From: Streptomyces violaceusniger Tu 4113 | GTDB lineage: Bacteria > Actinomycetota > Actinomycetes > Streptomycetales > Streptomycetaceae | Direction: 5' to 3' | DNA: 64,000 bases | Assembly: GCF_000147815.2 (NCBI RefSeq) | Contig: NC_015957.1 | Span: 1,798,001-1,862,000, forward strand | Shown: positions 1 through 8,539 of the stretch, one piece after another | How the letters are laid out: each line of letters opens with the position of its first letter | Numbering within the stretch: the first letter of the stretch is position 1 | Notes under the pieces: model-generated | What the model was told of the DNA's origin: nothing | What the model saw: only the letters and a program-made list of their open reading frames with translations | Databases searched by the model: none | Made by a program: the position numbers and the translations under genes

Positions 1-1070
1 AGGTGGTGATCCTCTGCGACACCAACGGCGGCATGCTCCCCGGCCAGATCGACGCGGTGGTCCGCACCGTACTGGCCGACACCGGCGCCCGGCTGGGCAT
101 CCACGCCCAGGACGACACCGGCTGCGCGGTCGCCAACACCCTCGCCGCCGTGGACGCGGGCGCCACCCACGTCCAGTGCACGGCCAACGGCTACGGCGAG
201 CGGGTGGGCAACGCCAACCTCTTCCCGGTCGTCGCGGCCCTGGAGCTCAAGTACGGCCGCCGGGTGCTGCCGGAGGGCGCCCTGGAGGAGATGACCCGGA
301 TCTCGCACGCGATCGCCGAGGTCGTCAATCTGACGCCGTCCACTCACCAGCCCTATGTGGGCGTATCCGCCTTCGCCCACAAGGCCGGACTGCACGCCTC
401 CGCGATCAAGGTCGACCCGGATCTGTACCAGCACATCGACCCCGAGCGGGTCGGCAACACCATGCGGATGCTCGTCTCCGACATGGCCGGCCGGGCGTCG
501 ATCGAGCTCAAGGGGAAGGAGCTGGGCATCGACCTCGGTGACGACCGCGCCCTGGTGGGCCGGATCGTCGAGCGGGTCAAGGAGCGCGAGCTCGCGGGCT
601 ACACCTACGAGGCCGCCGACGCCTCCTTCGAGCTGCTGCTGCGCCAGGAGGTCGACGGCCGTCCCCGCCGCTACTTCCGGGTCGAGTCCTGGCGGGCGAT
701 CGTCGAGGACCGCCCGGACGGCACCCACGCCAACGAGGCCACCGTGAAGCTGTGGGCCAAGGGCGAGCGCATCGTCGCCACGGCGGAGGGAAACGGCCCG
801 GTCAACGCCCTGGACCGGGCGCTGCGGGTGGGGCTGGAGCGGATCTACCCGCAGTTGGCGACCATGGAGCTGGTGGACTACAAGGTCCGCATCCTGGAAG
901 GCAAGCACGGCACCGAGTCCACGACCCGGGTGCTGGTCTCCACCGCGGACGGCCAGGGCGAGTGGTCGACGGTCGGCGTCGGGGAGAACGTGATCGCCGC
1001 GTCCTGGCAGGCCCTGGACGACGCCTACGCCTACGGGCTGCTGCGGGCCGGGGTGGACCCGCAGGAGTGA
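1..1070 (+). CDS. cimA: citramalate synthase / 2-isopropylmalate synthase homologue, C-terminal part (truncated by window edge)
   Basis: The reading frame is open at the left edge, so the N-terminus and true start are missing; about 355 residues remain. The visible part holds the end of the HMGL-like TIM barrel, with DTNGG, then HAQDD and the GYGERVGNAN segment where metal and substrate are bound in this family. A linker follows, and then the C-terminal LeuA-type regulatory dimer domain (VDYKVRILEGKHGTEST and onwards). CimA-type enzymes condense acetyl-CoA with pyruvate to give citramalate, in an isoleucine route, and are close relatives of LeuA. The HKAGLHASAI motif is shared by both. I favour CimA over LeuA from its length, domain order and gene position. 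Specificity cannot be proven without the N-terminal half. The gene ends with TGA and is followed by a hairpin. Confidence 0.8.
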   Translation, partial: VVILCDTNGGMLPGQIDAVVRTVLADTGARLGIHAQDDTGCAVANTLAAVDAGATHVQCTANGYGERVGNANLFPVVAALELKYGRRVLPEGALEEMTRISHAIAEVVNLTPSTHQPYVGVSAFAHKAGLHASAIKVDPDLYQHIDPERVGNTMRMLVSDMAGRASIELKGKELGIDLGDDRALVGRIVERVKERELAGYTYEAADASFELLLRQEVDGRPRRYFRVESWRAIVEDRPDGTHANEATVKLWAKGERIVATAEGNGPVNALDRALRVGLERIYPQLATMELVDYKVRILEGKHGTESTTRVLVSTADGQGEWSTVGVGENVIAASWQALDDAYAYGLLRAGVDPQE

Positions 1071-1402
1071 CCTGGGCCTCATGGCCGCGTGGGCCCGGTG
1101 CGCGTGGCGCCGGCCGCCGCCGGAGTAAGGTACGGGGAGCGGAGCGCGGCCGACGTGCTCCGTTCCCCGATCCGGCCGCAGCGCCGCTCCGGCGGTCGCC
1201 GCCCATCCGGGTGGTCGAGCCCGCCCCTCGCACGGTCGCCGCCTGGAGGTTTGTCGGATGCCGACAGGGTCGATAGTCCTTTAGGACACCAGGTAGTGGG
1301 AAAGCCGCTGTCCAGTTCTGTTCCGCCTGCCCACCAAAACGCCCCTGACGTTGTAGGGAATTGACATGCGTTTCCGGGGGTCCGGGAACGTACCGTCAGT
1401 GC
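1071..1402. other. intergenic region between cimA and accB
   Basis: No convincing gene lies in these 332 bases. The left part carries the hairpin listed separately. The right part holds TTGACA at 1361-1366 and TACCGT at 1391-1396. TACCGT lies six bases before the chosen accB start, which is the spacing expected of a -10 element feeding a leaderless message. The 24-bp gap to TTGACA is too long for one canonical promoter, so the -35 assignment is uncertain. Confidence 0.5.
1134..1168 (+). terminator. hairpin terminator after cimA
   Basis: Arms at 1134-1145 (GGGGAGCGGAGC) and 1157-1168 (GCTCCGTTCCCC) pair over 12 positions, with one A-C mismatch, around an 11-nt loop. There is no T tract, which is usual for Streptomyces terminators. 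It lies 64 bases after the cimA stop. Confidence 0.5.
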
Positions 1403-2986
1403 ATGACCAATCTCGAAGGTGCGCCTGCTGAGGCGAGTGACGTTCGCGGGCGCGTCGCCGAGCTGCACGCGATTCGCGAGCAGGCTCGGCGCGGCCCGAG
1501 CGAGCGGGCGACCGAGGCCCAGAAGGCCAAGGGGAAGCTGACGGCTCGCGAGCGGATCGATCTGCTGCTTGACGAGGGGTCCTTCAACGAAGTGGAGCCG
1601 CTGCGGCGGCATCGTGCGACCGGGTTCGGCCTGGAGGCGAAGAAGCCTTACACCGACGGGGTCGTCACCGGCTGGGGGACCGTCCACGGACGGACGGTGT
1701 TCGTCTACGCACACGACTTCCGGATCTTCGGCGGGGCGCTGGGGGAGGCCCACGCGACCAAGATCCACAAAATCATGGACATGGCCATCTCGGCCGGGGC
1801 GCCGCTGGTGTCCCTCAACGACGGCGCCGGTGCCCGTATCCAGGAGGGCGTCTCGGCGCTCGCCGGATACGGCGGCATCTTCCAGCGGAACACCAAGGCG
1901 TCCGGCGTCATCCCCCAGATCAGCGTGATGCTCGGCCCGTGCGCGGGCGGGGCGGCGTACTCCCCGGCGCTGACGGACTTCGTCTTCATGGTCCGGGAGA
2001 CCTCTCAGATGTTCATCACCGGACCCGATGTGGTCCAGGCGGTGACCGGCGAGAAGGTCAGCCAGAACGGACTGGGCGGCGCGGATGTGCACGCCGAGAC
2101 CTCGGGTGTGTGCCACTTCGCCTACGACGACGAGGAGACGTGCCTGGAGGAGGTGCGCTACCTCCTGTCGCTGCTGCCGCAGAACAACCGGGAGAACCCG
2201 CCGACCGTCGAGTCCGACGACCCGGCCTCCCGGCGCGGCGACTCGCTGCTGGACCTCGTCCCGGCCGACGGCAACCGGCCGTACGACATGCGCAAGGTCA
2301 TCGAGGAGATCGTCGACGACGGCGAGTACCTCGAGGTCCACGAGCGCTGGGCGACCAACATCATCTGTGCGATGACCCGGCTCGACGGCCAGGTGGTCGG
2401 CATCATCGCCAACCAGCCGCAGTCGCTGGCCGGCGTGCTGGACATCGAGGCGTCGGAGAAGTCCGCGCGCTTCATCCAGATGTGCGACGCCTTCAACATC
2501 CCGCTGGTCACCTTCCTCGACGTGCCCGGCTTCCTGCCCGGTGTGGACCAGGAGCACGGCGGGATCATCCGGCACGGCGCCAAGATGCTGTACGCGTACT
2601 GCAACGCCACCGTGCCGCGGATCTCCGTCATCCTGCGCAAGGCGTACGGCGGTGCGTACATCGTCATGGACTCCCAGTCCATCGGTGCCGACCTGACCTA
2701 CGCCTGGCCCACCAACGAGATCGCGGTGATGGGCGCCGAGGGCGCCGCCAACGTGATCTTCCGCCGTCAGATCGCCGACGCCGACGACCCCGAGGCCATG
2801 CGCGCCCGCATGGTCAAGGAGTACAAGTCCGAGCTGATGCACCCGTACTACGCGGCCGAGCGGGGCCTGGTGGACGACGTCATCGACCCGTCCGAAACCC
2901 GTGAGGTCCTGATCCGGTCGCTGGCGATGCTGCGCGACAAGCACGCCGACCTGCCGTCCCGTAAGCACGGCAACCCGCCGCAGTAG
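1403..2986 (+). CDS. accB: acyl-CoA carboxylase carboxyltransferase (beta) subunit AccB
   Basis: This is the biotin-dependent carboxyltransferase beta subunit. It transfers carboxyl from biotin to short acyl-CoAs and supplies malonyl-CoA and methylmalonyl-CoA for fatty acid and polyketide synthesis. The whole 527-residue protein is a double crotonase-fold carboxyltransferase, with GGALGEAHATKI, the GPCAGGAAYSPALTD oxyanion segment, and RKAYGGAYIVMDS in the C-terminal half. The residue after GGAY, near position 420, is Ile. In PccB-type propionyl-specific subunits it is Asp, and Ile is associated with also accepting acetyl-CoA, so this is probably the essential AccB and not PccB. The ATG at 1403 was chosen over upstream ATG 1361 because family similarity begins just after it and TACCGT lies six bases upstream (leaderless pattern). 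accE follows 56 bp downstream. Confidence 0.93.
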   Translation: MTNLEGAPAEASDVRGRVAELHAIREQARRGPSERATEAQKAKGKLTARERIDLLLDEGSFNEVEPLRRHRATGFGLEAKKPYTDGVVTGWGTVHGRTVFVYAHDFRIFGGALGEAHATKIHKIMDMAISAGAPLVSLNDGAGARIQEGVSALAGYGGIFQRNTKASGVIPQISVMLGPCAGGAAYSPALTDFVFMVRETSQMFITGPDVVQAVTGEKVSQNGLGGADVHAETSGVCHFAYDDEETCLEEVRYLLSLLPQNNRENPPTVESDDPASRRGDSLLDLVPADGNRPYDMRKVIEEIVDDGEYLEVHERWATNIICAMTRLDGQVVGIIANQPQSLAGVLDIEASEKSARFIQMCDAFNIPLVTFLDVPGFLPGVDQEHGGIIRHGAKMLYAYCNATVPRISVILRKAYGGAYIVMDSQSIGADLTYAWPTNEIAVMGAEGAANVIFRRQIADADDPEAMRARMVKEYKSELMHPYYAAERGLVDDVIDPSETREVLIRSLAMLRDKHADLPSRKHGNPPQ

Positions 2987-3042
2987 CCTCTGAGTTCGTG
3001 TCCTCGCGCGAAACCCGCGCGACAAGGGAGAAGAGACAAACC

Positions 3043-3282
3043 GTGAGCACACCGAGCGATATCGCCGATCCCGCCGCCGCGGCGGCGGCCACCCTGGTCC
3101 GGGTCGAGAAGGGCCACGCCGACGCCGAGGAGCTCGCCGCGGTCACCGCGGTGCTGCTCGCCCGCGCGGCCGCCGGCACCCACCGCGGCGCCGACTCCAC
3201 CCGCCCGGGCCGCAGCGCCGCCCGCTGGCGCCGTCTGGAGCGCCGCCCGGCGTTCAGCGCGCCGCACAGCTGGCAGGGCTGA
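3043..3282 (+). CDS. accE: acyl-CoA carboxylase epsilon subunit AccE
   Basis: A 79-residue protein starting at GTG 3043 behind AAGGGAGAAG. The short helix LVRVEKGHADAEELAAVTAVLLARAA is the characteristic actinobacterial epsilon-subunit motif that docks on the beta subunit and stimulates carboxylase activity. It is followed by a basic tail with a Trp (RSAARWRRLERRPAF). It lies 56 bp after accB on the same strand, so the two are almost certainly cotranscribed. Small size and low complexity limit direct recognition, but the helix motif and position agree. Confidence 0.88.
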   Translation: MSTPSDIADPAAAAAATLVRVEKGHADAEELAAVTAVLLARAAAGTHRGADSTRPGRSAARWRRLERRPAFSAPHSWQG

Positions 3283-3389
3283 GCGAGCGGCCCCGCCGCC
3301 TCCGGACGGCCGCACACCGCCCGGAGGCCGCCGGCCCCGCGCCGAGCGTTCTGAACGCGCCGGACGCCCTGGACCCACCGGGAACGCAC

Positions 3390-3424
3390 AAATCCCCTGT
3401 TCTCCTCGGAGAGCAGGGGATTTT
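3390..3424. terminator. bidirectional terminator between accE and cvn2
   Basis: Arms 3390-3405 and 3408-3423 pair over 16 positions, with one G-T wobble, around a 2-base loop. The right arm is followed by TTTT on the + strand, and the mirror side also has an A/T run. It sits between convergent accE (+) and cvnD2 (-), so it probably stops transcription in both directions. Confidence 0.75.
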
Positions 3425-3445
3425 GGCTTCTGTCGCCGGTCTCGG

Positions 3446-4024
3446 CTACCGCAGCCGGGCCATCAACGCGTGCTCGACCAGCGTGATGAGCGCGCTCTTG
3501 GCCTCGCCGCGGTGGCGGGCGTCGGTGATGATGATCGGCGCGTCGGGGCCGATCTGCAGGGCCTCGCGGACCTCTTCGGGGGCGTACGGCTGGTGTCCGT
3601 CGAAGCCGTTGAGGGCGATGACGAAGGGCAGGCCGGAGTTCTCGAAGTAGTCGACCGCGGGGAAGCAGTCGGCGAGGCGGCGGGTGTCCACCAGGACGAC
3701 CGCGCCGATGGCGCCGCGGACCAGGTCGTCCCACATGAACCAGAAGCGGTCCTGGCCGGGCGTGCCGAACAGGTACAGGATCAGGTCCTGGTCCAGCGTG
3801 ATGCGGCCGAAGTCCATCGCCACCGTGGTGGTGGTCTTGTCCGGTGCGTGGGTCAAGTCGTCGATCCCCGCCGAGGCGGAGGTCATCACGGCTTCGGTGC
3901 GCAGCGGGTTGATCTCCGAGACCGCGCCGACGAACGTGGTCTTGCCCACGCCGAAGCCGCCCGCCACCACGATTTTCGCGGAGGTGGTGGAGCGGGCTGC
4001 ACCGCTAGAGCTTGCGAAGTCCAC
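3446..4024 (-). CDS. cvnD2: conservon small GTPase CvnD (cvn2)
   Basis: A 192-residue Ras-like GTP-binding protein, the last gene of conservon 2. The P-loop GGFGVGKTT is at residues 22-30. The G3 region reads LFGTPGQDRF in place of the classical DTAGQ, and the NGFD motif serves as G4 in place of NKxD, both typical of CvnD/MglA-like GTPases. In studied conservons the A-D proteins associate at the membrane, with D acting as the switch. The start is a GTG at 4024. It overlaps the 3' end of cvnC2 by 20 bases, which implies translational coupling. It is nearly identical to the cvn1 copy at 8540-9124. Confidence 0.93.
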   Translation of the reverse strand: MDFASSSGAARSTTSAKIVVAGGFGVGKTTFVGAVSEINPLRTEAVMTSASAGIDDLTHAPDKTTTTVAMDFGRITLDQDLILYLFGTPGQDRFWFMWDDLVRGAIGAVVLVDTRRLADCFPAVDYFENSGLPFVIALNGFDGHQPYAPEEVREALQIGPDAPIIITDARHRGEAKSALITLVEHALMARLR

Positions 4025-4667
4025 TGAGCACCCTTTCGAGCAGTGTCACGTCAGGCTGACCGCCGGCGGACTCGTCGCCGCCCGGCTGATGAATGGCGAC
4101 GAGCCCCGCCTCGGCCAGGTCGGCTACGAGGATCCGGGACACGCCGAGGGGAATGGCGAGCAGTGCGGAGATCTCGGCGACCGACTTGATCTCGCGGCAC
4201 AGATGGCAGATCCGCTGGTGCTCGGGCAGTTGGCCCTGGAGCTGAGCGGGATCGGCCGTGGTGTGCACCAGCGCCTCGATGGCGAGCTGGTACCGGGGCC
4301 GGGTCCGGCCCCCAGTCATGGCGTACGGGCGCACCAGAGGGTTATGAGTGCCGCCCGCGGGGGAGGAAGGTTCCGGAGCGGGGCGCTCAGGCGGCTGTAC
4401 GGGCTCGATACGCGGCGCGGAGGGCGCGTCGTACCAAGACCCCCCCTGCGGCGCCGGAGGCGCGTAGGAGGGCGTGTACGGCTGTTGCTGAGGCCGCTGC
4501 GGCTGCCGCCGCGGGGGCTGCTGCTCCTGCTGTGGCTCCGGCTGCTGTGGAGAGCGGGCCTGACGGCTGGGCGCGGAGGGGAAGTTGTAGCGCTTCTTCG
4601 GGGCCTCTCCGCGCGGCTCGGACGGCTGCCCGTGGGCGTACGGATATCCGCTAGGGGGCGTTGCCAC
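4005..4667 (-). CDS. cvnC2: conservon DUF742 protein CvnC (cvn2)
   Basis: A 220-residue DUF742 protein. The conserved domain is C-terminal: RPYAMTGGRTRP, then LAIEALVHTT, a winged-helix-like segment (KSVAEISALLAIPLGVSRILVADLAEAGLV), and the terminal VLSGLRKL shared with the cvn1 copy. The N-terminal half is a Pro/Gln-rich low-complexity extension that CvnC1 largely lacks. The start chosen is GTG 4667, with GGAGGA six bases upstream; longer frames have no ribosome site. It sits between cvnB2 and cvnD2 and overlaps cvnD2. DUF742 members are thought to link the sensor/roadblock pair to the GTPase; the biochemical role is unknown. Confidence 0.9.
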   Translation of the reverse strand: MATPPSGYPYAHGQPSEPRGEAPKKRYNFPSAPSRQARSPQQPEPQQEQQPPRRQPQRPQQQPYTPSYAPPAPQGGSWYDAPSAPRIEPVQPPERPAPEPSSPAGGTHNPLVRPYAMTGGRTRPRYQLAIEALVHTTADPAQLQGQLPEHQRICHLCREIKSVAEISALLAIPLGVSRILVADLAEAGLVAIHQPGGDESAGGQPDVTLLERVLSGLRKL

Positions 4668-4749
4668 GTGTCCTCCTCCAACTCGCCTGTCTTGCCGGTC
4701 GCGCCACCGCACCCTATGGCGCGGTGGCGCGAAACGCACTCCATGTTTG

Positions 4750-5172
4750 CTAGTTGAGAAGACTGCCCTGCAATTCCGCGCGGAGATCCGGGGTGAGGAC
4801 ATTGCCCGCGCGATCGACCAGCAGGGCCATCTCGTAGCCGACGAGGCCGATGTCGCACTCGGGGTGAGCGAGCACGGCGAGGGAGGATCCGTCGGAGATC
4901 GACATGATGAAGAGGAAGCCTCGTTCCATTTCGACGACGGTCTGGTTGACCACGCCGCCTTCGAAGATGCGCGAGGCTCCGGATGTGAGCGAGGTCAGGC
5001 CGGAGGCCACCGCCGCCAGTTGATCGGCTCGGTCACGGGGGAAGCCTTCGGACATCGCCAGAAGGAGTCCGTCGGCGGAGACCACCACGGTGTGGGACAC
5101 CCCGGGGGTGTTGTCCACGAAGTTGGTGATCAACCAGTTCAGGTTCTGCGCCGCCTGGCTCATCGGGCTCAC
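4750..5172 (-). CDS. cvnB2: conservon roadblock/LC7 protein CvnB (cvn2)
   Basis: A 140-residue roadblock/LC7 domain protein of the type that partners Ras-like GTPases (MglB-like). The body AQNLNWLITNFVDNTPGV, VVVSADGLLLAMSEGFPRD and FLFIMSISDGSSLAVLA is diagnostic. The start is GTG 5172, with AGGAG seven bases upstream; the internal ATG at 5163 is an alternative. The start lies one base beyond the cvnA2 stop, so the two are translationally coupled. It differs from the cvn1 copy at only a few positions. Confidence 0.92.
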   Translation of the reverse strand: MSPMSQAAQNLNWLITNFVDNTPGVSHTVVVSADGLLLAMSEGFPRDRADQLAAVASGLTSLTSGASRIFEGGVVNQTVVEMERGFLFIMSISDGSSLAVLAHPECDIGLVGYEMALLVDRAGNVLTPDLRAELQGSLLN

Positions 5173-5173
5173 A

Positions 5174-8100
5174 CTAACGCTCCTGATCGTAGGTGCTGCC
5201 GGGGCCGAAGCCCTGTTGGTCATGCTGGTCACGCCCGGGGGTCCCGGATCCCGCGCTGCGCCCCCGCTGGACGCCGCGGCGCAGGTTGCTCAGCCTGCCG
5301 CGGATGTCCTCCGGGGCACGGGAGACCTGGGGGCCGCCCTGTCCGGTCGGCTCCGCGGAGCCCTCGACCAGATTGGCCTTGGGCACCCGGCGGGGCAGGC
5401 CGGATGTTGTGACCCCACCGGCCTTCGGGTCGCGCAGCCGCTCGGCACGGTGCCAGCGCTGGTCGTTCTCCGACTGCCACGGGGCACTGTCCTCCTGCTG
5501 CTGGGGTGTCTGCCGGGGTCGCTCCGGCGCCGTGGGCGCCGCCGGGTCCCCGACCATCCCCTGTGTCCCTGTTTCCTCGGACGGCTGCCACTGCCTGTCG
5601 CGACGCGGAAGCCCGGCGTCGGTCATCGAGTGGATTCCGCTCGGGGAAGGGCCCGGACGGTGGAACTCTACGCGGTCCCGAGAAACTTCGGGAGCGCTGG
5701 GTCCTGATTCCGCTTCGGTCCCGAACTGCGACGCGTAGGGCATCTCGAAAGATCCGGAATCGCCCCACTCTCCCTGTTGAGAGGGGGAGTTGTAGCCGAT
5801 GTACGGCTGCTGTTCGGGTTCCGTTTGAGTTGTGTAATCCGCTTCCGGTTGCGAATAGCCGGAATTCTGGTAGGACGACGGGGTCAGCGGATCGGCAGGC
5901 GCCTGTCCGGGCCGCGGATCCCGCTCGGGAGGGGTGGCCCCCATTCCGCTGTACTGGCCCTGAAACTGGTGATGTCCCTGGTCCCGGTCGTAGGCGGAGT
6001 CGTCGAAACCCAGCTCGGCGGCGGTCCGCGAGGACAGCTCGCTCACGTCCTCGAAGGCCGGGGCGGGCCGCGGCTCGGGGACGATCCGGGAGACCGTGAA
6101 GTCGTCCTGGGGCAGCTCCTCGCCGCCACCGCCGTGGGTGATCGCCTCGGGCAGCATCACCAGCGACGTGGTGCCCGCCTGCTCCCCGGAGGGGCGGAGC
6201 TGGACCCGGATGCCGTGCCGGTCGGCGAGGCGGCCGACCACGAAGAGCCCCATGCGCTGGGAGACCGTGGCGTCCACCGTCGGCGGATTGGCCAGCTTGT
6301 GGTTGATGTCGGCGAAGTCCTCGGCGGTCAGGCCGATGCCCTTGTCGTGGATCTCCACCACCACCCGGCCGTCGGGCAGCCGGGTCGAGGTGACCCGCAC
6401 CTTGGTGTGCGGGGAGGAGAAGGTGGTGGCGTTCTCCAGTAGCTCGGCCAGGAGGTGCACCAGGTCGGTCACGGCGGTGCCGTGGATCTCGCTCTCGGAG
6501 ATGCCGGCCAGCTCGATGCGCTCGTAGGACTCCACCTCCGAGGAGGCGGCGCGCAGCACATCGATCAGCGGCACCGGCTGGTTCCAGCGCCGGCCGGGCT
6601 CCTCGCCCGCGAGGATCAGGAGGTTCTCGCCGTTGCGCCGCATACGGGTGGCCAGGTGGTCCAGCCGGAAGAGGTGCTCGAGCTGGTCCGGATCGGCCTC
6701 CCGGCTCTCCAGTTCGGAGATCAGGGTGAGCTGCCGCTCGATCAGTCCCTGGTTGCGACTGGAAAGGTTGGTGAAGATCGCGTTGACGCCGCCGCGCAGC
6801 ATCGCCTGCTCGGCCGCGAGCCGGATCGCCTCACGGTGCACCTGGTCGAAGGCGCGGGCCACCTCGCCGATCTCGTCCTTGGTGTTGATCGGTATCGCGC
6901 TGACCCGGGTGTCCACCCGTCCCGGGTCGGTGCGGGAGAGCTGGCCGACCACCGCGGGCAGCTTGTTCTCGGCGACGTCGAAGGCGGCGTTGCGCAGTTG
7001 CCGCATCGAATGGCTCATCGAGCGGGCCATCCGGCCGGCCACGAAGAAGGCGGCGAGCAGTGCGAGCACCACGATCGCGCCGTTCACGATCGCATCGCGG
7101 CGGGCGTCCGAGGAGATCTGAGCCGCCTCGTTCACGGCTCTGTTCACCAGGGTCTGCTCGACGTTCCGGTAGGCGTTGAACTTGATCGTGGAGGCGTTGA
7201 ACCAGGCGTCCGGGGTGATCCCCTGGCCGGCCAGTGCGGTGGGCGAGGCGCCGCTGCCGATGGCCTTGAGCATCTGGTCCATACCGGGCGGCGCGACGAA
7301 CTTCTTGCCGTCCGCCTCGGCCTTCCGCTTCGCCTCGGCGATTTGCTCCTGCGCACGCTTCTCGGCGGCCGTGAGGGTGTCCTCGAGCCGGGTCACGTCC
7401 TGCGGTGTGCCGGCCGCCTCGAACTCCCCGAGCGCGATCCCCTCGAGGTAGACGTACGAGGTGTAGGAGGTGAGCTGGGTCTTGCGGTCGGTCGCGGACG
7501 GACCGGGCTTGACCAGCAGATGGGTGCCGATGGAGCGCTGCAGCGACTCCGCGCCCTTGGCCAGGGATACCGCGTAGACGGTACGGCCGTACGACGTGAT
7601 ATTGCCGGTGCCCAGGCCCAGTTCATTGGCGAACTCGATCAGCCCGTGCTCGACGGCGACATAGCCCTCTTCGGTCTTCACACCGTTCAGGCGGTCGGTG
7701 TACGCGTTGCGGCGCAGGGAGGCGAGCTGCGGTTCGGCGGCTCTGAAGGCTTTGAGGCGGCGCTTCATGGTCGGCGTCCGCGGCATATCGGCGACGGCCT
7801 TGTCGAAGTCCTTCTTCGCCGAATCGCTGGTGGCCCGCGCCTTGGTCACCGTGGCCTCGTTGGTGCCGCTGAGCAGCGGGCCCGCGCTCAGGTCGCGCTC
7901 GTTGACGAGGGCGTGGGCGTAGGTGGTGGCGGCCCGGACGACCTGGGCGGTGCGCTCGGCGTCCCGCGCCTCGTTCCAGGTGGAGACCGAGGAGGCGACC
8001 TGGAAACCACCGAAGACCAGGGCGACGAGCACGGGGATGAGCAGGATCGCGTACAGCCGGCCGCGCACCCGCCAGTTCCGAGGGGAGATCCGGCCACCAC

Positions 8101-8206
8101 GGGGTGGATCCGGTGCCTCGGCGGGCGACGCCGCTGTGCCTGAACGCGGCGGCGGGGTGAAGTTCCCTCGCGCGTCTTGCGCGGGGTCCGGCTTGCTTCG
8201 CCTCAC
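5174..8206 (-). CDS. cvnA2: conservon membrane sensor histidine-kinase-like protein CvnA (cvn2)
   Basis: A 1010-residue membrane protein with a GTG start. Layout: cytoplasmic Pro-rich N-terminus, TM1 at about 51-70, an extracytoplasmic nitrate/nitrite-sensing-type helical domain, TM2 at about 368-392, a HAMP-like linker, and a HATPase_c domain (LLAELLENATTFSSP near 585, HDKGIGLT and GLFVVGRLADRHGI after it). The last 300 or so residues are low-complexity and Q/P/S-rich, ending in a conserved segment (GLPRRVPKANLVEG, then VSRAPEDIRGRLSNLRRGVQRG). A recognisable phospho-acceptor H-box is absent, as in other CvnA proteins, so it probably signals to CvnB-D and not to a response regulator. It is the first gene of a leftward four-gene operon. 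Confidence 0.92.
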   Translation of the reverse strand: MRRSKPDPAQDARGNFTPPPRSGTAASPAEAPDPPRGGRISPRNWRVRGRLYAILLIPVLVALVFGGFQVASSVSTWNEARDAERTAQVVRAATTYAHALVNERDLSAGPLLSGTNEATVTKARATSDSAKKDFDKAVADMPRTPTMKRRLKAFRAAEPQLASLRRNAYTDRLNGVKTEEGYVAVEHGLIEFANELGLGTGNITSYGRTVYAVSLAKGAESLQRSIGTHLLVKPGPSATDRKTQLTSYTSYVYLEGIALGEFEAAGTPQDVTRLEDTLTAAEKRAQEQIAEAKRKAEADGKKFVAPPGMDQMLKAIGSGASPTALAGQGITPDAWFNASTIKFNAYRNVEQTLVNRAVNEAAQISSDARRDAIVNGAIVVLALLAAFFVAGRMARSMSHSMRQLRNAAFDVAENKLPAVVGQLSRTDPGRVDTRVSAIPINTKDEIGEVARAFDQVHREAIRLAAEQAMLRGGVNAIFTNLSSRNQGLIERQLTLISELESREADPDQLEHLFRLDHLATRMRRNGENLLILAGEEPGRRWNQPVPLIDVLRAASSEVESYERIELAGISESEIHGTAVTDLVHLLAELLENATTFSSPHTKVRVTSTRLPDGRVVVEIHDKGIGLTAEDFADINHKLANPPTVDATVSQRMGLFVVGRLADRHGIRVQLRPSGEQAGTTSLVMLPEAITHGGGGEELPQDDFTVSRIVPEPRPAPAFEDVSELSSRTAAELGFDDSAYDRDQGHHQFQGQYSGMGATPPERDPRPGQAPADPLTPSSYQNSGYSQPEADYTTQTEPEQQPYIGYNSPSQQGEWGDSGSFEMPYASQFGTEAESGPSAPEVSRDRVEFHRPGPSPSGIHSMTDAGLPRRDRQWQPSEETGTQGMVGDPAAPTAPERPRQTPQQQEDSAPWQSENDQRWHRAERLRDPKAGGVTTSGLPRRVPKANLVEGSAEPTGQGGPQVSRAPEDIRGRLSNLRRGVQRGRSAGSGTPGRDQHDQQGFGPGSTYDQER

Positions 8207-8539
8207 TCGACCAACAACCTCTCGGCATCGGCACCATTTGTGCCGTTCCCAGCTGAGCCCTGACTGCCCAGTTCAGCGAATTCCAGCACGCCCCGCAGGT
8301 GCTTTCCAAACAGTGCGCAAAGCGCTCAGTACGTTGTCTGGACCAGAGAAAAAAGGGGCGTTATGGCTGAGATATGTCGAATACCGAACTATTTCAGTGC
8401 GCAACGCAGCGACGCGATCGCGCTCCGTATCGGGGGCCGCGTCATATCTCTGTCGAAACGTTATGAACGGCGAGCGGGCCGTATCGTTCGACACGGCCCG
8501 TCCTCCGTCCGGTATCCGGCAACTTCCGGACGGCGTTCC
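8207..8539. other. intergenic region between conservons cvn1 and cvn2
   Basis: This 333-base gap lies between the end of cvn1 and the start of cvn2, both leftward. The side next to cvn1 carries two hairpins (8475-8500 and 8505-8533). The central part is less GC-rich than its surroundings and probably holds the cvn2 promoter, but I cannot pick a convincing -35/-10 pair. No gene is supported. Confidence 0.5.
8475..8533 (-). terminator. tandem hairpins after cvn1
   Basis: Two hairpins stand in series just past the cvnD1 stop. CGGGCCGT at 8475-8482 pairs with ACGGCCCG at 8493-8500. CCGTCCGG at 8505-8512 pairs with CCGGACGG at 8526-8533. Both are perfect 8-bp stems without a T tract. They probably terminate cvn1 before cvn2 begins. 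Confidence 0.5.

Noticed and set aside
5193..8143. Plus-strand frames opposite cvnA2 (for example 6455-8143)
   Set aside because: They are antisense shadows with no ribosome site and no recognisable domain, inside a clearly coding minus-strand operon.
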